Shown: positions 1-7,695 of the stretch, in pieces
Layout: the number at the start of each line of letters is the position of its first letter
How positions within the stretch are numbered: position 1 is the stretch's first letter
DNA from: JAAXTT01 sp964530215
Lineage (GTDB): Bacteria > Bacillota > Desulfotomaculia > Desulfotomaculales > Desulfocucumaceae
NCBI GenBank assembly: GCA_964530215.1
Contig: CAZHAJ010000005.1
Location: 1 to 33,905, forward strand
Reading direction: 5' to 3'
Length of the DNA stretch: 33,905 nucleotides
Notes under the pieces: generated by a model
Database searches by the model: none
What the model saw: only the letters and a program-made list of their open reading frames with translations
What the model was told of the DNA's origin: nothing
Position numbers and translations under genes: made by a program

Positions 1-1215
1 GGATACTGCCTTGTCAATACCGTGAGCCATGCTGACACTTGCCCCCATGCAAACGCAACTGTCCATTCCGTCTAAAGGAGGCAGCCCGCCCAAGGTATAA
101 CATCCGATATCCCCGGAAACTAAAAGTTTCATTTTGCGCAAGGTATAAAACACCCCTCTGTGGGGACACCCGGCACAGAGCACAGGAGGTCTGACAGGTA
201 TCTGGGGCATGTCCTCAGGACCTTTAATCTCTTCCGTTCCTTCAGCCGGCAATACACCCGCCGCAATGAAACCCTTTTTTACTATTTGGGCATTAAATTC
301 CCCTATTTCTGGGAAGTACTCTTTGCCGCTGACATTAAGCCCCTGAAGACGAACAAATTGCTCTAAATGGGGCTCCAATTCCTCCACCACAATTAATTTT
401 TCCACACCGGCAGCAAACTTCTTTATGAGATCAGCCGGAAGAGGATATGTCATTCCTAATTTTAAGATGGATGCCCCAGGCAATACTTCTTTTACATATT
501 GATAACTGATACCACTGGTGATTACTCCCACCTTGGGATCACCGGGGATAATATAGTTTAGGGTAGTGTTATTTGAATAATCAGTAAGTCTGTTAATTCT
601 TTCTTCTAAAGAGTAACGGCGCATTCTGCCAAAAGCAGGCACCATCAGCCACTTTTTAGTATCCCTTTGGTACTCTTTAACAGGCAGAGAAACAGCCTCC
701 TTTAACTCCACCAAACCTTGGGAATGTGCAACTCTGGTGGTTATCCGAAACAACACCGGCATATCATACTCTTCACTGATATCAAAAGCAATTCCCATCA
801 TCTCTTTGGCTTCCTTGCTGTCTGAAGGCTCCAACATGGGAACCTTGGCAAATTTTGCATAGTTACGGTTGTCCTGCTCATTTTGTGAACTATGCATACC
901 GGGATCGTCAGCCGTAATTATTACCAAACCACCGTTTACCCCGGTGTATGCTACAGTCAACAATGGATCCGCCGCAACATTAACACCGACGTGTTTCATG
1001 GTAGCCAAAGACCGGACTCCTGCCATTGAGGCTCCTATAGCTACTTCTAGGGCTACTTTTTCATTGGGTGCCCATTCAGCATAAATGCCTTTATATCGGC
1101 TAAAATTTTCTAGTATTTCAGTACTGGGGGTTCCGGGATAACCTGACGCCACAGCAACTCCACTCTCATAAGCACCTCTGGCGATGGCGGCATTACCCGT
1201 CATAAGCTCTTTCAA
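1..1215 (-). CDS. iorA: Indolepyruvate:ferredoxin oxidoreductase alpha subunit, C-terminally truncated by window edge
   Basis: Reading the minus strand from a TTG at 1215 gives 405 uninterrupted codons running off the left edge. The start is supported by GGAGGTG (1223-1229) seven bases upstream; the next in-frame ATG (1203) is too close to that site. The N-terminus (MKELMTGNAAIARGAYESG, then a GYPGTPSTEI stretch) is typical of IorA. A CAGCPHRG motif lies near residues 347-354, and a thiamine-diphosphate-binding GDIGCYTLG stretch near 368-376. Known members are about 600 residues with a C-terminal 4Fe-4S ferredoxin-like domain, which is missing here only because the window ends. The enzyme oxidatively decarboxylates aryl-pyruvates to aryl-acetyl-CoA, reducing ferredoxin, together with IorB (expected further left). 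It follows paaK by 82 bases, so both probably belong to the aminotransferase operon. Confidence 0.93.
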   Translation of the reverse strand, partial: MKELMTGNAAIARGAYESGVAVASGYPGTPSTEILENFSRYKGIYAEWAPNEKVALEVAIGASMAGVRSLATMKHVGVNVAADPLLTVAYTGVNGGLVIITADDPGMHSSQNEQDNRNYAKFAKVPMLEPSDSKEAKEMMGIAFDISEEYDMPVLFRITTRVAHSQGLVELKEAVSLPVKEYQRDTKKWLMVPAFGRMRRYSLEERINRLTDYSNNTTLNYIIPGDPKVGVITSGISYQYVKEVLPGASILKLGMTYPLPADLIKKFAAGVEKLIVVEELEPHLEQFVRLQGLNVSGKEYFPEIGEFNAQIVKKGFIAAGVLPAEGTEEIKGPEDMPQIPVRPPVLCAGCPHRGVFYTLRKMKLLVSGDIGCYTLGGLPPLDGMDSCVCMGASVSMAHGIDKAVS

Positions 1216-1297
1216 AAACTTTCACCTCCGGTTCAAATTAATGACATTATACAACAATTCCCGCGTTCTTGTTAGAATAATTAACTGGGAATGCCTC

Positions 1298-2602
1298 TCA
1301 ACTCATTTTTGGTCTCTTATCAATTACTCTCTTAGCTTTTCCTTGGCTACGTTCAATGGAAAAGGGCTCCATAAGTCTAACCTTGGCACCGATGGTAAGT
1401 ACGCTTTGCAGCCTGGATTTAATTTTTTGGCCTAAATGCTCCAGATCCCTAAAACTGCCAGTAAAAGCATCTTCGGTAACTTCTACCAAAACTTCCAAAG
1501 CGTCCATATAACCTTTTTTGGTAACCACTATCTGATAATGAGGTGCTATTTGCTCAAACTCCATCAATACACTTTCAATTTGTGAAGGGAAAACATTAAC
1601 TCCGGATATAATCAGCATATCATCGGTTCTGCCGGTAACCTTGTGCATCCTAACTGTTTTTCTTCCACATATGCAGGGTTGGTAATTTAGCTTGGTTATA
1701 TCTTTGGTGCGATATCTGACAATGGGCATGGCTTGCTTAGTCAGGGTAGTTATAACCAGTTCGCCTTCTTCCCCCGGACCCAACGGCTCACCTGTTTCAG
1801 GATCTACAATTTCCACAAAAAAATGATCTTCGTTGACATGCATACCTAGTGCTTCAATACATTCTCCGGATACTCCGGGACCCATTACCTCGCTTAGCCC
1901 ATAATTATCTGTGGCCTTAATCCCCCAAGCCTCCTGAAGTTCTTGGCGCATGCTTTCTGACCAAGCCTCAGCACCGAACAGTCCCACCCTTAGTTTAAGA
2001 TCGTCCGGACCTATACCCATTTTGGCTGCAGCCTCAGCCAGATGCAGAGCATAAGAAGGAGTCCCCACCAACACTGTAGTCCCAAAATCCTTCATCAGCA
2101 TAATTTGTTTTTCGGTATTCCCTACAGAAGAAGGGACAATGGTTGCACCTACTTTTTCCAGTCCGTAATGCAATCCGAAAGCCCCGGTAAACAAACCGTA
2201 TCCAAAAGTAATCTGAGCCACGTCCTCATCAGTAACCCCGGCAGCGGTGGCCATTCTGGCTATAAGCCCCGCCCAAGTTTCCAAGTCCCCTTGGGTATAT
2301 CCCACCACAATTGGCTTGCCTGTGGTTCCCGAGGAGGCATGGAGTCTCACCACCTCTTTCAGCGGCACAGCAAAAAGTCCGTAAGGATAATTGTCCCTAA
2401 GTGCAAGCTTGGTGGTAAAGGGAAATTTTTTGATATCCTCCAGAGAAGTCAAATCAGCGGGATTAACCCCTTGCCGGTCAAACAGTCCTCTGTAATAGGG
2501 CACCCTATCATATACCGTATTCAAAGTGTTTTTTAGCCTTTTCAACTGGAGAGTCCTCATATTTTCTCGTTCCATACATTCGTTTACTGGATCCCAAGGC
2601 AT
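1298..2602 (-). CDS. paaK: Phenylacetate-CoA ligase family protein (PaaK, AMP-forming)
   Basis: The protein is an adenylate-forming ligase of the PaaK family, joining aryl-acetates and CoA at the cost of ATP to AMP; in fermenters it can also act on the product of IorAB. The nucleotide-binding SSGTTGKP motif lies at about residues 90-97. Further on are a YGLSEVMGPGVS stretch and the C-terminal TGRTDDMLIISGVNVFPSQ region typical of the family. An ATG at 2614 is also in frame, but the AAGG ribosome-binding bases abut it directly. They are well spaced for the second ATG at 2602, giving about 434 residues, the usual family length. Its position between an aminotransferase and iorA points to aromatic 2-oxo-acid or indole/phenylacetate metabolism. 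The exact acid cannot be read from sequence. Confidence 0.93.
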   Translation of the reverse strand: MPWDPVNECMERENMRTLQLKRLKNTLNTVYDRVPYYRGLFDRQGVNPADLTSLEDIKKFPFTTKLALRDNYPYGLFAVPLKEVVRLHASSGTTGKPIVVGYTQGDLETWAGLIARMATAAGVTDEDVAQITFGYGLFTGAFGLHYGLEKVGATIVPSSVGNTEKQIMLMKDFGTTVLVGTPSYALHLAEAAAKMGIGPDDLKLRVGLFGAEAWSESMRQELQEAWGIKATDNYGLSEVMGPGVSGECIEALGMHVNEDHFFVEIVDPETGEPLGPGEEGELVITTLTKQAMPIVRYRTKDITKLNYQPCICGRKTVRMHKVTGRTDDMLIISGVNVFPSQIESVLMEFEQIAPHYQIVVTKKGYMDALEVLVEVTEDAFTGSFRDLEHLGQKIKSRLQSVLTIGAKVRLMEPFSIERSQGKAKRVIDKRPKMS

Positions 2603-2683
2603 TTTATAGCACATCCTTTTTAGCTGACGAATTCAGCTATTGTTTAGCTGTAATAATACATTCCCGTTATCTCAAATAAAAAT

Positions 2684-2727
2684 AACTGCTGATTGTGAGA
2701 AAACACAAATAAACAGCAGTTTTTTTA
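2684..2727. terminator. Possible stem-loop with T-run between aminotransferase and paaK
   Basis: AACTGCTG (2684-2691) is the inverse complement of CAGCAGTT (2714-2721), with a long 22-base loop. Seven Ts follow on the plus strand, and an AT-rich tail follows on the minus strand. Nothing is transcribed towards it on the plus strand, so if used it attenuates minus-strand read-through from the aminotransferase into paaK. The long loop makes this weak. I see no gene in 2603-2838. Confidence 0.35.
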
Positions 2728-2838
2728 TATCATCATTGCCACTATCCTCCCATGCTCCATTATATAAGGCTGCCCCAGCATAGACTGAAACAGCCTGTAT
2801 ATTATTCTAGATAATCTGACTGCAATCCTGCCAAACCG

Positions 2839-4050
2839 CTAAATATTGACCACGGTTTTCGACCGGACTCCGTGTTTTTGCACAAAACGGGTCATTCTTC
2901 GGAATGCCTCTCCCAAATCTTCAACCGAAGTGGCATAGGAACACCGGATAAACCCTGTACCGCTGGGTCCAAAGGCATTTCCGGGCACCACAGCAACCTT
3001 CTCCTCCATTAACAGCCTTTCTGCAAACTCTTCAGAGGTCAAGCCGGTGGGTCTTATATCCGGGAAAGCATAGAATGCTCCGCCCGGTTCAAAACAGGGC
3101 AGCCCCATATCCTTAAATGCCTGCATAACCAAATGTCGACGACGGTTATAGTGCTGAATCATTTTATTCATTCCTTCGCGCCCGCTCTTTAACGCTTCCA
3201 GCGCAGCCATTTGACCGGTAATTGGAGCACACAACATACTGTATTGATGTATTTTAGTCATTGCCCCGATAAAGTCAGAATTACCTACAGCATAAGCAAT
3301 CCGCCATCCCGTCATGGCATAAGATTTTGAGAACCCATTTAACAATACGGTTCTGTCCCTCATGCCGGGTACCGCAGCAAAACAGGTGTGACTTCCTACA
3401 TAGGTTAGCTTATCATAAACCTCGTCGGAAATTACCACCAAATCGTGAGCCTTAGCCACCTCAGCAATCTCATAAACATCCTGACGGTGGAGTATCGCAC
3501 CGGTGGGATTATTAGGATAACTGAGCAGTAACATTCTGGTTTTCGGGGTGATGGCTTTTTCTACCCTCTGGGCGGTAAGCCTAAAATCCTCCTCCACACT
3601 GGTGGACATCATCACCGGTACACCACCGGCCAGCGTGACCGAAGGTGCATATGAAACATAAGATGGCTCAGGCACCAACACTTCATCTCCTGGGCTAACC
3701 AATGCCCTCATGGCCAGATCCAAACCCTCGCTGACTCCCACAGTTACCAATATTTCTTTCCGGGGATCATAAACAACACCGTAATCACCATGGATGTCTT
3801 TGGCTATCTCTTCCCTTAGCTCCAGCAGCCCTTGGTTTGAAGTATACATGGTATAACCTTTTTCCAAGGAATAAATACATGCTTCCCTGATGTGCCAAGG
3901 AGTTACAAAATCGGGTTCTCCAACCCCCAGAGATATTACACCCTTCATCTCGGTAATCAAATCAAAAAACTTTCTTATCCCGGAGGGGGGCATTGAGCGA
4001 ACCACCGGATTTAATCTTTCAGACCAGTTGACACTATTGTTCGTGGTCAC
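2839..4050 (-). CDS. Class I/II PLP-dependent aminotransferase (aromatic/alanine-type)
   Basis: A fold-type I aminotransferase of 403 residues. Expected residues are visible: NNPTG with the PLP-contacting Asn near 181, SDEVYDKL with the Asp near 209, the Schiff-base lysine in GFSKSYAMTGWR (K242), and the carboxylate-binding Arg in FIRCSYA near the C-terminus. The enzyme exchanges an amino group between an amino acid and a 2-oxo acid; the substrate is not determinable from sequence, though the downstream paaK and iorA favour an aromatic or other bulky amino acid. Its ATG overlaps the last four bases of the Lrp gene upstream, so the two are translationally coupled and share the T-box leader. 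Confidence 0.93.
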   Translation of the reverse strand: MTTNNSVNWSERLNPVVRSMPPSGIRKFFDLITEMKGVISLGVGEPDFVTPWHIREACIYSLEKGYTMYTSNQGLLELREEIAKDIHGDYGVVYDPRKEILVTVGVSEGLDLAMRALVSPGDEVLVPEPSYVSYAPSVTLAGGVPVMMSTSVEEDFRLTAQRVEKAITPKTRMLLLSYPNNPTGAILHRQDVYEIAEVAKAHDLVVISDEVYDKLTYVGSHTCFAAVPGMRDRTVLLNGFSKSYAMTGWRIAYAVGNSDFIGAMTKIHQYSMLCAPITGQMAALEALKSGREGMNKMIQHYNRRRHLVMQAFKDMGLPCFEPGGAFYAFPDIRPTGLTSEEFAERLLMEEKVAVVPGNAFGPSGTGFIRCSYATSVEDLGEAFRRMTRFVQKHGVRSKTVVNI

Positions 4051-4526
4051 GGGGAAACCACCAGCCTTCTATCCTCTTCTTCCTCAGTTATAATTACTCC
4101 GTCTTGCTTATAAGTTCTCATAATGAAATGAGTAGTGGTGCTCACCACTCCTTCGATAGTAGCCAGTTTAGTGGCTACAAAATGGTTTACTTCCCTCATG
4201 GAAGTACCTTCAATTGTTACAGAAAGATCATAGGTACCTGAGACCAAACGCACACTTCGCACCTCAGGGAATCGAGAAATTCTTTCCGCCACTGCATCAA
4301 AGCCCACATCCCGCTGAGGAGTCATTCGCACCTCAATAACTGCAGAAACTTTTTCCTCGCCTATCTTCTCCCAATTCACTAAAGTAAAATAGCCGATAAT
4401 AATTTTATTGCTTTCCATTTCTTTTATTCTGGATTCAACCTCAGCCTCATTAATCGACAGCATTGTTGCAATTTCTTTAATGGTAAGTTTTGCATTAGAC
4501 TCCAGCAGTTCCAATATTTCTTTCAT
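4047..4526 (-). CDS. Lrp/AsnC family transcriptional regulator
   Basis: The protein has an N-terminal AsnC-type winged helix (about residues 3-60, including LTIKEIATMLSINEAEVESRI) and a C-terminal RAM/Lrp ligand-binding domain (about 65-145). It has 159 residues from the ATG at 4526, which has GGGGTG eight bases upstream. A longer in-frame reading to 4619 would translate the T-box terminator and is rejected. Lrp/AsnC proteins sense amino acids as octamers and often regulate the adjacent gene. Here it is followed with a 4-bp overlap by the aminotransferase and preceded by a T-box leader, so the unit could be controlled both by tRNA charging and by an amino-acid-sensing repressor. Confidence 0.95.
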   Translation of the reverse strand: MKEILELLESNAKLTIKEIATMLSINEAEVESRIKEMESNKIIIGYFTLVNWEKIGEEKVSAVIEVRMTPQRDVGFDAVAERISRFPEVRSVRLVSGTYDLSVTIEGTSMREVNHFVATKLATIEGVVSTTTHFIMRTYKQDGVIITEEEEDRRLVVSP

Positions 4527-4540
4527 TAAATGAGCACCCC

Positions 4541-4815
4541 CTGTATATAAAAATAAAAGCCAAAAACTCCCGTCCCTAATAAATATTAAGGGACGGGAGT
4601 TATATTCCCGCGGTACCACCCAAATTGGCTACAAATCAAGCCCTCTTGGAAACCCTTAACGTGGGTATCCGGCAAGGTTTACTCCATTTCGGTGTTTTCA
4701 ACCCTGCTGCTCAGGGGAGGCACGGGCTATTTCATCTGCCAGGCTCTCACCTTACCCCGGCTCTCTGAAGACTATGTAACCCTTATTCCCATCATTGCAA
4801 TTTACTTATAAAGTA
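4541..4815 (-). promoter_or_regulatory. T-box leader of the lrp-aminotransferase-paaK-iorA operon
   Basis: On the minus strand the leader carries the T-box core GGGTGGTACCGCGGG (complement of about 4607-4621). It is preceded by a Stem I with AGAGAG and GGTGAGAG distal-loop motifs (complement of about 4750-4765) and a CCTGAGC base, and followed by a terminator hairpin. The upper Stem I helix can pair GGGTTA with TAGCCC. The specifier side of the loop reads GTGCCTC. By position relative to the CTGAGC base the specifier may be GCC (alanine), but I cannot fix it by eye. The bulge reads TGGT, which suits a tRNA with an A discriminator. Uncharged cognate tRNA should permit read-through into lrp. 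Confidence 0.93.
4562..4601 (-). terminator. T-box intrinsic terminator
   Basis: AACTCCCGTCCCT and its inverse complement form a long GC-rich stem (arms at about 4565-4577 and 4589-4601) with an AT loop, followed on the minus strand by five Ts. It sits directly after the T-box core, in the place of the regulated terminator, and its 5' arm (CTCCCGTCCC) is the segment that competes with the antiterminator. Confidence 0.92.
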
Positions 4816-4820
4816 TCGTC

Positions 4821-4850
4821 ATTATAGCATACCGTTTTTCAGCCCGTCAA
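4821..4850 (-). promoter_or_regulatory. Sigma-A promoter of the T-box operon
   Basis: On the minus strand TTGACG (4850-4845) and a perfect TATAAT (4826-4821) are separated by 18 bases. Transcription would start near 4814, just ahead of Stem I of the T-box leader. Confidence 0.85.
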
Positions 4851-4878
4851 CCACAAAGTTCCCATAATTCCATGTCCT

Positions 4879-6348
4879 TTACATTGTAAGGATGCCTTTG
4901 TCGGTTTTAATTACCCGAAGGACTTTTTCTTCTTCTCCGGTGACAGCGTCTATATAAATCAGGAATATATCATTGCCCAAGCTGCCCTGAAACTCGTAAG
5001 TCAGTTCTTCACGATCCACTGTTTTGGGGATTAGCGCTAGTCTTCCCGGACTTATTTCTTCCAGCTTTGGACTGAGCTTAGCTTTTGCCTGGGCTTCAGT
5101 AAGCCTGGGCTGAGGAAGTTGCCTGTTTTTATGCGCTAACCAATAGTTGGAGGCATCAATTCCTATAATTTGCCCGTTATCTAAGGCAACCGAAACTTTG
5201 ATTTGGTCCGGGTAAAGAATTACCTCCCCTTGGGTAGCGGCAAAGTTAAAGACCGCTATATTGCCGCGATTCTCATAATATATACGCTCCATTTCATCAA
5301 ATCCCCGCTGTCTTAGAAATAAAGCTCCCTGGTCACCGGCCTCCAAAACCGATAGCTTAGCATTTGCCACCTCCCGGGAACCCAGCATCCAAAGGATTTT
5401 CCCGGCCTGCTGAGTGACCCCCACGGATATGATACTTTTCTGATCATTGTTTGGAGTTATCTCCACCCTATAGATGGGAATTTTTGCCCTGTCTTGCCGT
5501 ACAACAGCAGTTTCATATGTGGTATCAGGCTGCTTGTCAATAAAACTTAAAGCAATGTCTTTAGCTTTCTCAGCTGTAATTTGACCGCCCTTTAAGCCCA
5601 CCGGCTCCCTTTCTTCCAGATGATCAGAAAAGGGGCCGTCATAAATTAGGGCCGGAAACTGTTGCATATTGGCATCAATATTGCGGAGACCGGCATCTAT
5701 ATTTTGTTGCTGCTGACTCCCGGCTCCCAGCCATCTTGCCCTTCTAAGCTCCCCCATCAACAGGCGCCCACTGGATAGTTCATCTCCTATCTGGTGAATC
5801 TCATCATTTAAAAGCTGGGACTGTTTATAAAGCCTGTTTAGTGTATTCCATTGCTCTTCTGTTTTTTGCAACCCCCCTGCGGTTTGCACCCCAAGGGTTT
5901 GAGCATATGCTCCCACTTGATTTACAAATTTCAAGGTTTGAGCAAGGTCAACCTCGGACACCGGCAGCTGGCCCAAGTTTGCTTGAGCCGCACTGGCTTC
6001 CCGCCACAGCTGTGAAAAAAGCTGGGTATCCTGGGAAGTTTCATCCCCCACCAATGTCTTTGCCAAAATCATTTCTATTCCCTGAATATTATTAACTAAA
6101 TTAAAAAAAGCCAGATTATANNNNNNNNNNCCGCCCGAGCCGGAGCAAAAGCAGGTTTACACCGACCTCGATACCTGCGTTTATGCCGACCGTCTCTATC
6201 TGGCGGTAACCCTGCAGCGCCCGGCGGCCCCGGCTGCGAGCCGCACTGCCTTGCGGGTGAGCATCTGGTTATAGCCCCAAGATACAGCAGCTACTAACAG
6301 CAACACCCCCAATGCCAATGATAAAAGCCCCTTGTATTTTTTATTCAC
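4879..6348 (-). CDS. ypeB: Germination protein YpeB, interrupted by an assembly gap
   Basis: YpeB is a membrane-anchored spore protein needed for stability and localisation of the cortex lytic enzyme SleB, encoded just upstream. The N-terminal piece starts at GTG 6348 (AAAGGAG upstream) and reads VNKKYKG followed by one membrane segment and WGYNQMLTRKA. The main piece enters at 6120 in frame (YNLAFFNLVNNIQG) and runs to 4879. It contains the coiled N-domain and the later PepSY-type repeats, for example GGQITAEKAKDIALSF and LTEAQAKAKLSPKLEEISPG. Between the pieces lie ten Ns and about 110 GC-rich bases that do not fit YpeB. The real gene is therefore probably intact (about 450 residues), with some dozen codons missing from the assembly. 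The two halves cannot be joined from this sequence. Confidence 0.88.
6121..6130. other. Assembly gap (ten Ns) inside ypeB
   Basis: Ten consecutive N characters join two contigs. The round number suggests a placeholder of unknown true length. Both flanks belong to ypeB, so the scaffold join is biologically consistent. Confidence 0.98.
6131..6240. other. GC-rich segment foreign to ypeB, probable chimeric contig end
   Basis: These 110 bases contain 73 G or C (66%), far above their surroundings. Read on the minus strand as ypeB they give alanine/arginine-rich nonsense unlike the family. Read on the plus strand they stay open and look more protein-like (PPEPEQKQVYTDLDTCVYAD and onward). Recognisable YpeB sequence resumes near 6240-6250. 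The likely explanation is a read from another, GC-rich genome misjoined at a contig end. I do not recognise the protein fragment. Confidence 0.7.
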
Positions 6349-6364
6349 CCTTGCACCATCTCCT

Positions 6365-7066
6365 TTATCGGGCAAACACATGTCTACCTATTTGGGTTAT
6401 TACCGGTCTTGACCAAATCCATGAAGATACAGGTTTATACGGATTCCAAAAAAACAGTGAGCCTCCTGTAGGGTCCCACCCACTCAAAGCCTCTTGGGCA
6501 GCCCGTAAAGAATCGTTGCTTACCGACCTGGTATATTGTCCGTTTGTTACCGATTCAAAGGCATGGGGTTGATAGATTACCCCCGGCAGCGAGGTGGGAA
6601 ATCTACTGCTCTGCATTCTGTTTACAATCACTGCGCCCACCCCCACCTTACCGGTATATGGCTCATTTGCCGCCTCACCTTCAATAACCCTAGCCAATAA
6701 ATACACATTGCTTCCGCCATCCACTCCCCGGGAAGTATTATTTACAACGGGTACCGCTTTTCTTGCCACAGGAAGTCCGAGGGCAGCTCTGGTCTGGGGG
6801 CCCACCACACCGTCTGCCTTCAGGCCGTTTTTTCTCTGAAAATCTTTTACTGCCTGAAAGGTTTTGCCTGAATAATATCCATCTATGGCACCTCCATAAT
6901 ATCCCCAGCGGTTTAGCAGAGCCTGCACCTTGGAGACCTCAGAACCCCTGCTGCCCCAATAGAGATTCTGACTGAAAGCTTCGTTTTTCAAAATTAATAA
7001 TCCGGGTACCAATACAAACAAAACCAGTATAAGCACAAAAAATTTCTTTTTTTCTAATCTCAACAA
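6365..7066 (-). CDS. sleB: Spore cortex-lytic enzyme SleB
   Basis: SleB degrades muramic-lactam-containing spore cortex during germination. The 233-residue protein has an N-terminal signal/membrane segment (about 9-27), a peptidoglycan-binding type 1 domain (about 35-97), and a C-terminal hydrolase_2 domain. The catalytic glutamate is in ARVIEGEAANEPYTG (E129). The chosen start is TTG 7066, preceded by AAGGGGA; an upstream ATG lies in another frame. The stop lies within 20 bases of the ypeB start, the usual sleB-ypeB operon of spore formers, expressed in the forespore (known for the family; I saw no clear sigma-G promoter here). Confidence 0.96.
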   Translation of the reverse strand: MLRLEKKKFFVLILVLFVLVPGLLILKNEAFSQNLYWGSRGSEVSKVQALLNRWGYYGGAIDGYYSGKTFQAVKDFQRKNGLKADGVVGPQTRAALGLPVARKAVPVVNNTSRGVDGGSNVYLLARVIEGEAANEPYTGKVGVGAVIVNRMQSSRFPTSLPGVIYQPHAFESVTNGQYTRSVSNDSLRAAQEALSGWDPTGGSLFFWNPYKPVSSWIWSRPVITQIGRHVFAR

Positions 7067-7171
7067 AAATCATCCCCTTAACCCATGTGATTTGTCTATA
7101 TTCTGCCTGAATATTTATCCAAATATGTAACAATTGGATTTTTATAAGAAAGTCTATTTTGCATTTTTGAT

Positions 7172-7203
7172 AAAAAAAAGAGATTGATATTTTTATCAAC
7201 CTC
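7172..7203 (-). terminator. Intrinsic terminator of dsrC
   Basis: On the minus strand GAGGTTGAT pairs with ATCAATCTC (nine pairs, one G-U) around a six-base loop, followed by eight Ts. It lies 27 bases after the dsrC stop. Confidence 0.85.
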
Positions 7204-7229
7204 CCGAGAATACCCTTTTTTGATTGTGG

Positions 7230-7553
7230 CTAGACACAGCCTGCGGGTTTAGGCAAGCCCGCCAGTTTACAAGCTCCTTTTGCAGGACCTGTGGGAAACA
7301 GCTCATAAATCCTTTTAAGACTGCATCCCGTTTCCTTACAAAGTTTTCTAATCATGGGAGCAACCTGATGCTTTAAGTAATGCTCCCGTAAAAAATTAAT
7401 AACCGTCCAATGCTCTTCACTTAGCTCTTCAATACCTTCTTTAGAGGCAAGATATCTGGCAACATCTTCATTCCAAAGCTCAGGCTCCACCATAAAACCG
7501 TCTTCATCCAGCTCTATTTCCAACCCGTTAATGTTAACAAATATGCTTTCCAG
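7230..7553 (-). CDS. dsrC: DsrC, sulfur-carrier protein of dissimilatory sulfite reduction
   Basis: DsrC carries sulfur as a trisulfide between DsrAB sulfite reductase and membrane DsrMKJOP. The C-terminal arm reads GACKLAGLPKPAGCV, with two cysteines separated by ten residues and the last one penultimate; this CX10C pair separates true DsrC from TusE-like paralogues. The first usual start codon in frame is TTG 7523 (97 residues), but it has no ribosome-binding site and would delete a conserved stretch. The open frame continues upstream with SIFVNINGLEIELDEDGF, matching the family's VNG...DEDGF N-terminus. A CTG at 7553 lies five bases from GGGGGTG and would give 107 residues, the normal length. 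I therefore prefer that start, noting it is non-standard. No dsrAB is in the window. Confidence 0.9.
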   Translation of the reverse strand: MESIFVNINGLEIELDEDGFMVEPELWNEDVARYLASKEGIEELSEEHWTVINFLREHYLKHQVAPMIRKLCKETGCSLKRIYELFPTGPAKGACKLAGLPKPAGCV

Positions 7554-7655
7554 AAAAACACCCCCAAAATTCTAGACTAGAAGCAAAGCAGTTTCCGTTT
7601 TAATGCTATTCTCACAATACCATAATCATAACATAACTTAATGGGCACATCTAAT

Positions 7656-7677
7656 TTGCTCACTTAAGATTGCTCAC
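7656..7677. promoter_or_regulatory. Pair of TTGCTCAC direct repeats upstream of dsrC
   Basis: TTGCTCAC occurs at 7656-7663 and again at 7670-7677, a 14-base period, in the 142-base spacer between the TPR gene and dsrC. Such spaced repeats can be activator or repressor sites, but no regulator is implied by the sequence. The spacer is AT-rich, and I could not place a convincing promoter. Confidence 0.3.
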
Positions 7678-7695
7678 CTAGAACTTTATGCACCG

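Noticed and set aside
2042..2536. 164-codon plus-strand ORF
   Set aside because: It lies wholly antisense to the conserved paaK core, with no recognisable protein or ribosome-binding site.
4527..4619. N-terminal extension of the Lrp regulator
   Set aside because: It would translate the T-box terminator and core; the ATG at 4526 has a proper ribosome-binding site and family-like start.
7180..7188. Possible dispersed repeat shared by the dsrC terminator and the terminator at 32097-32137 (GAGATTGAT)
   Set aside because: The match is limited to one hairpin arm of about nine bases and is best explained by similar terminator composition.
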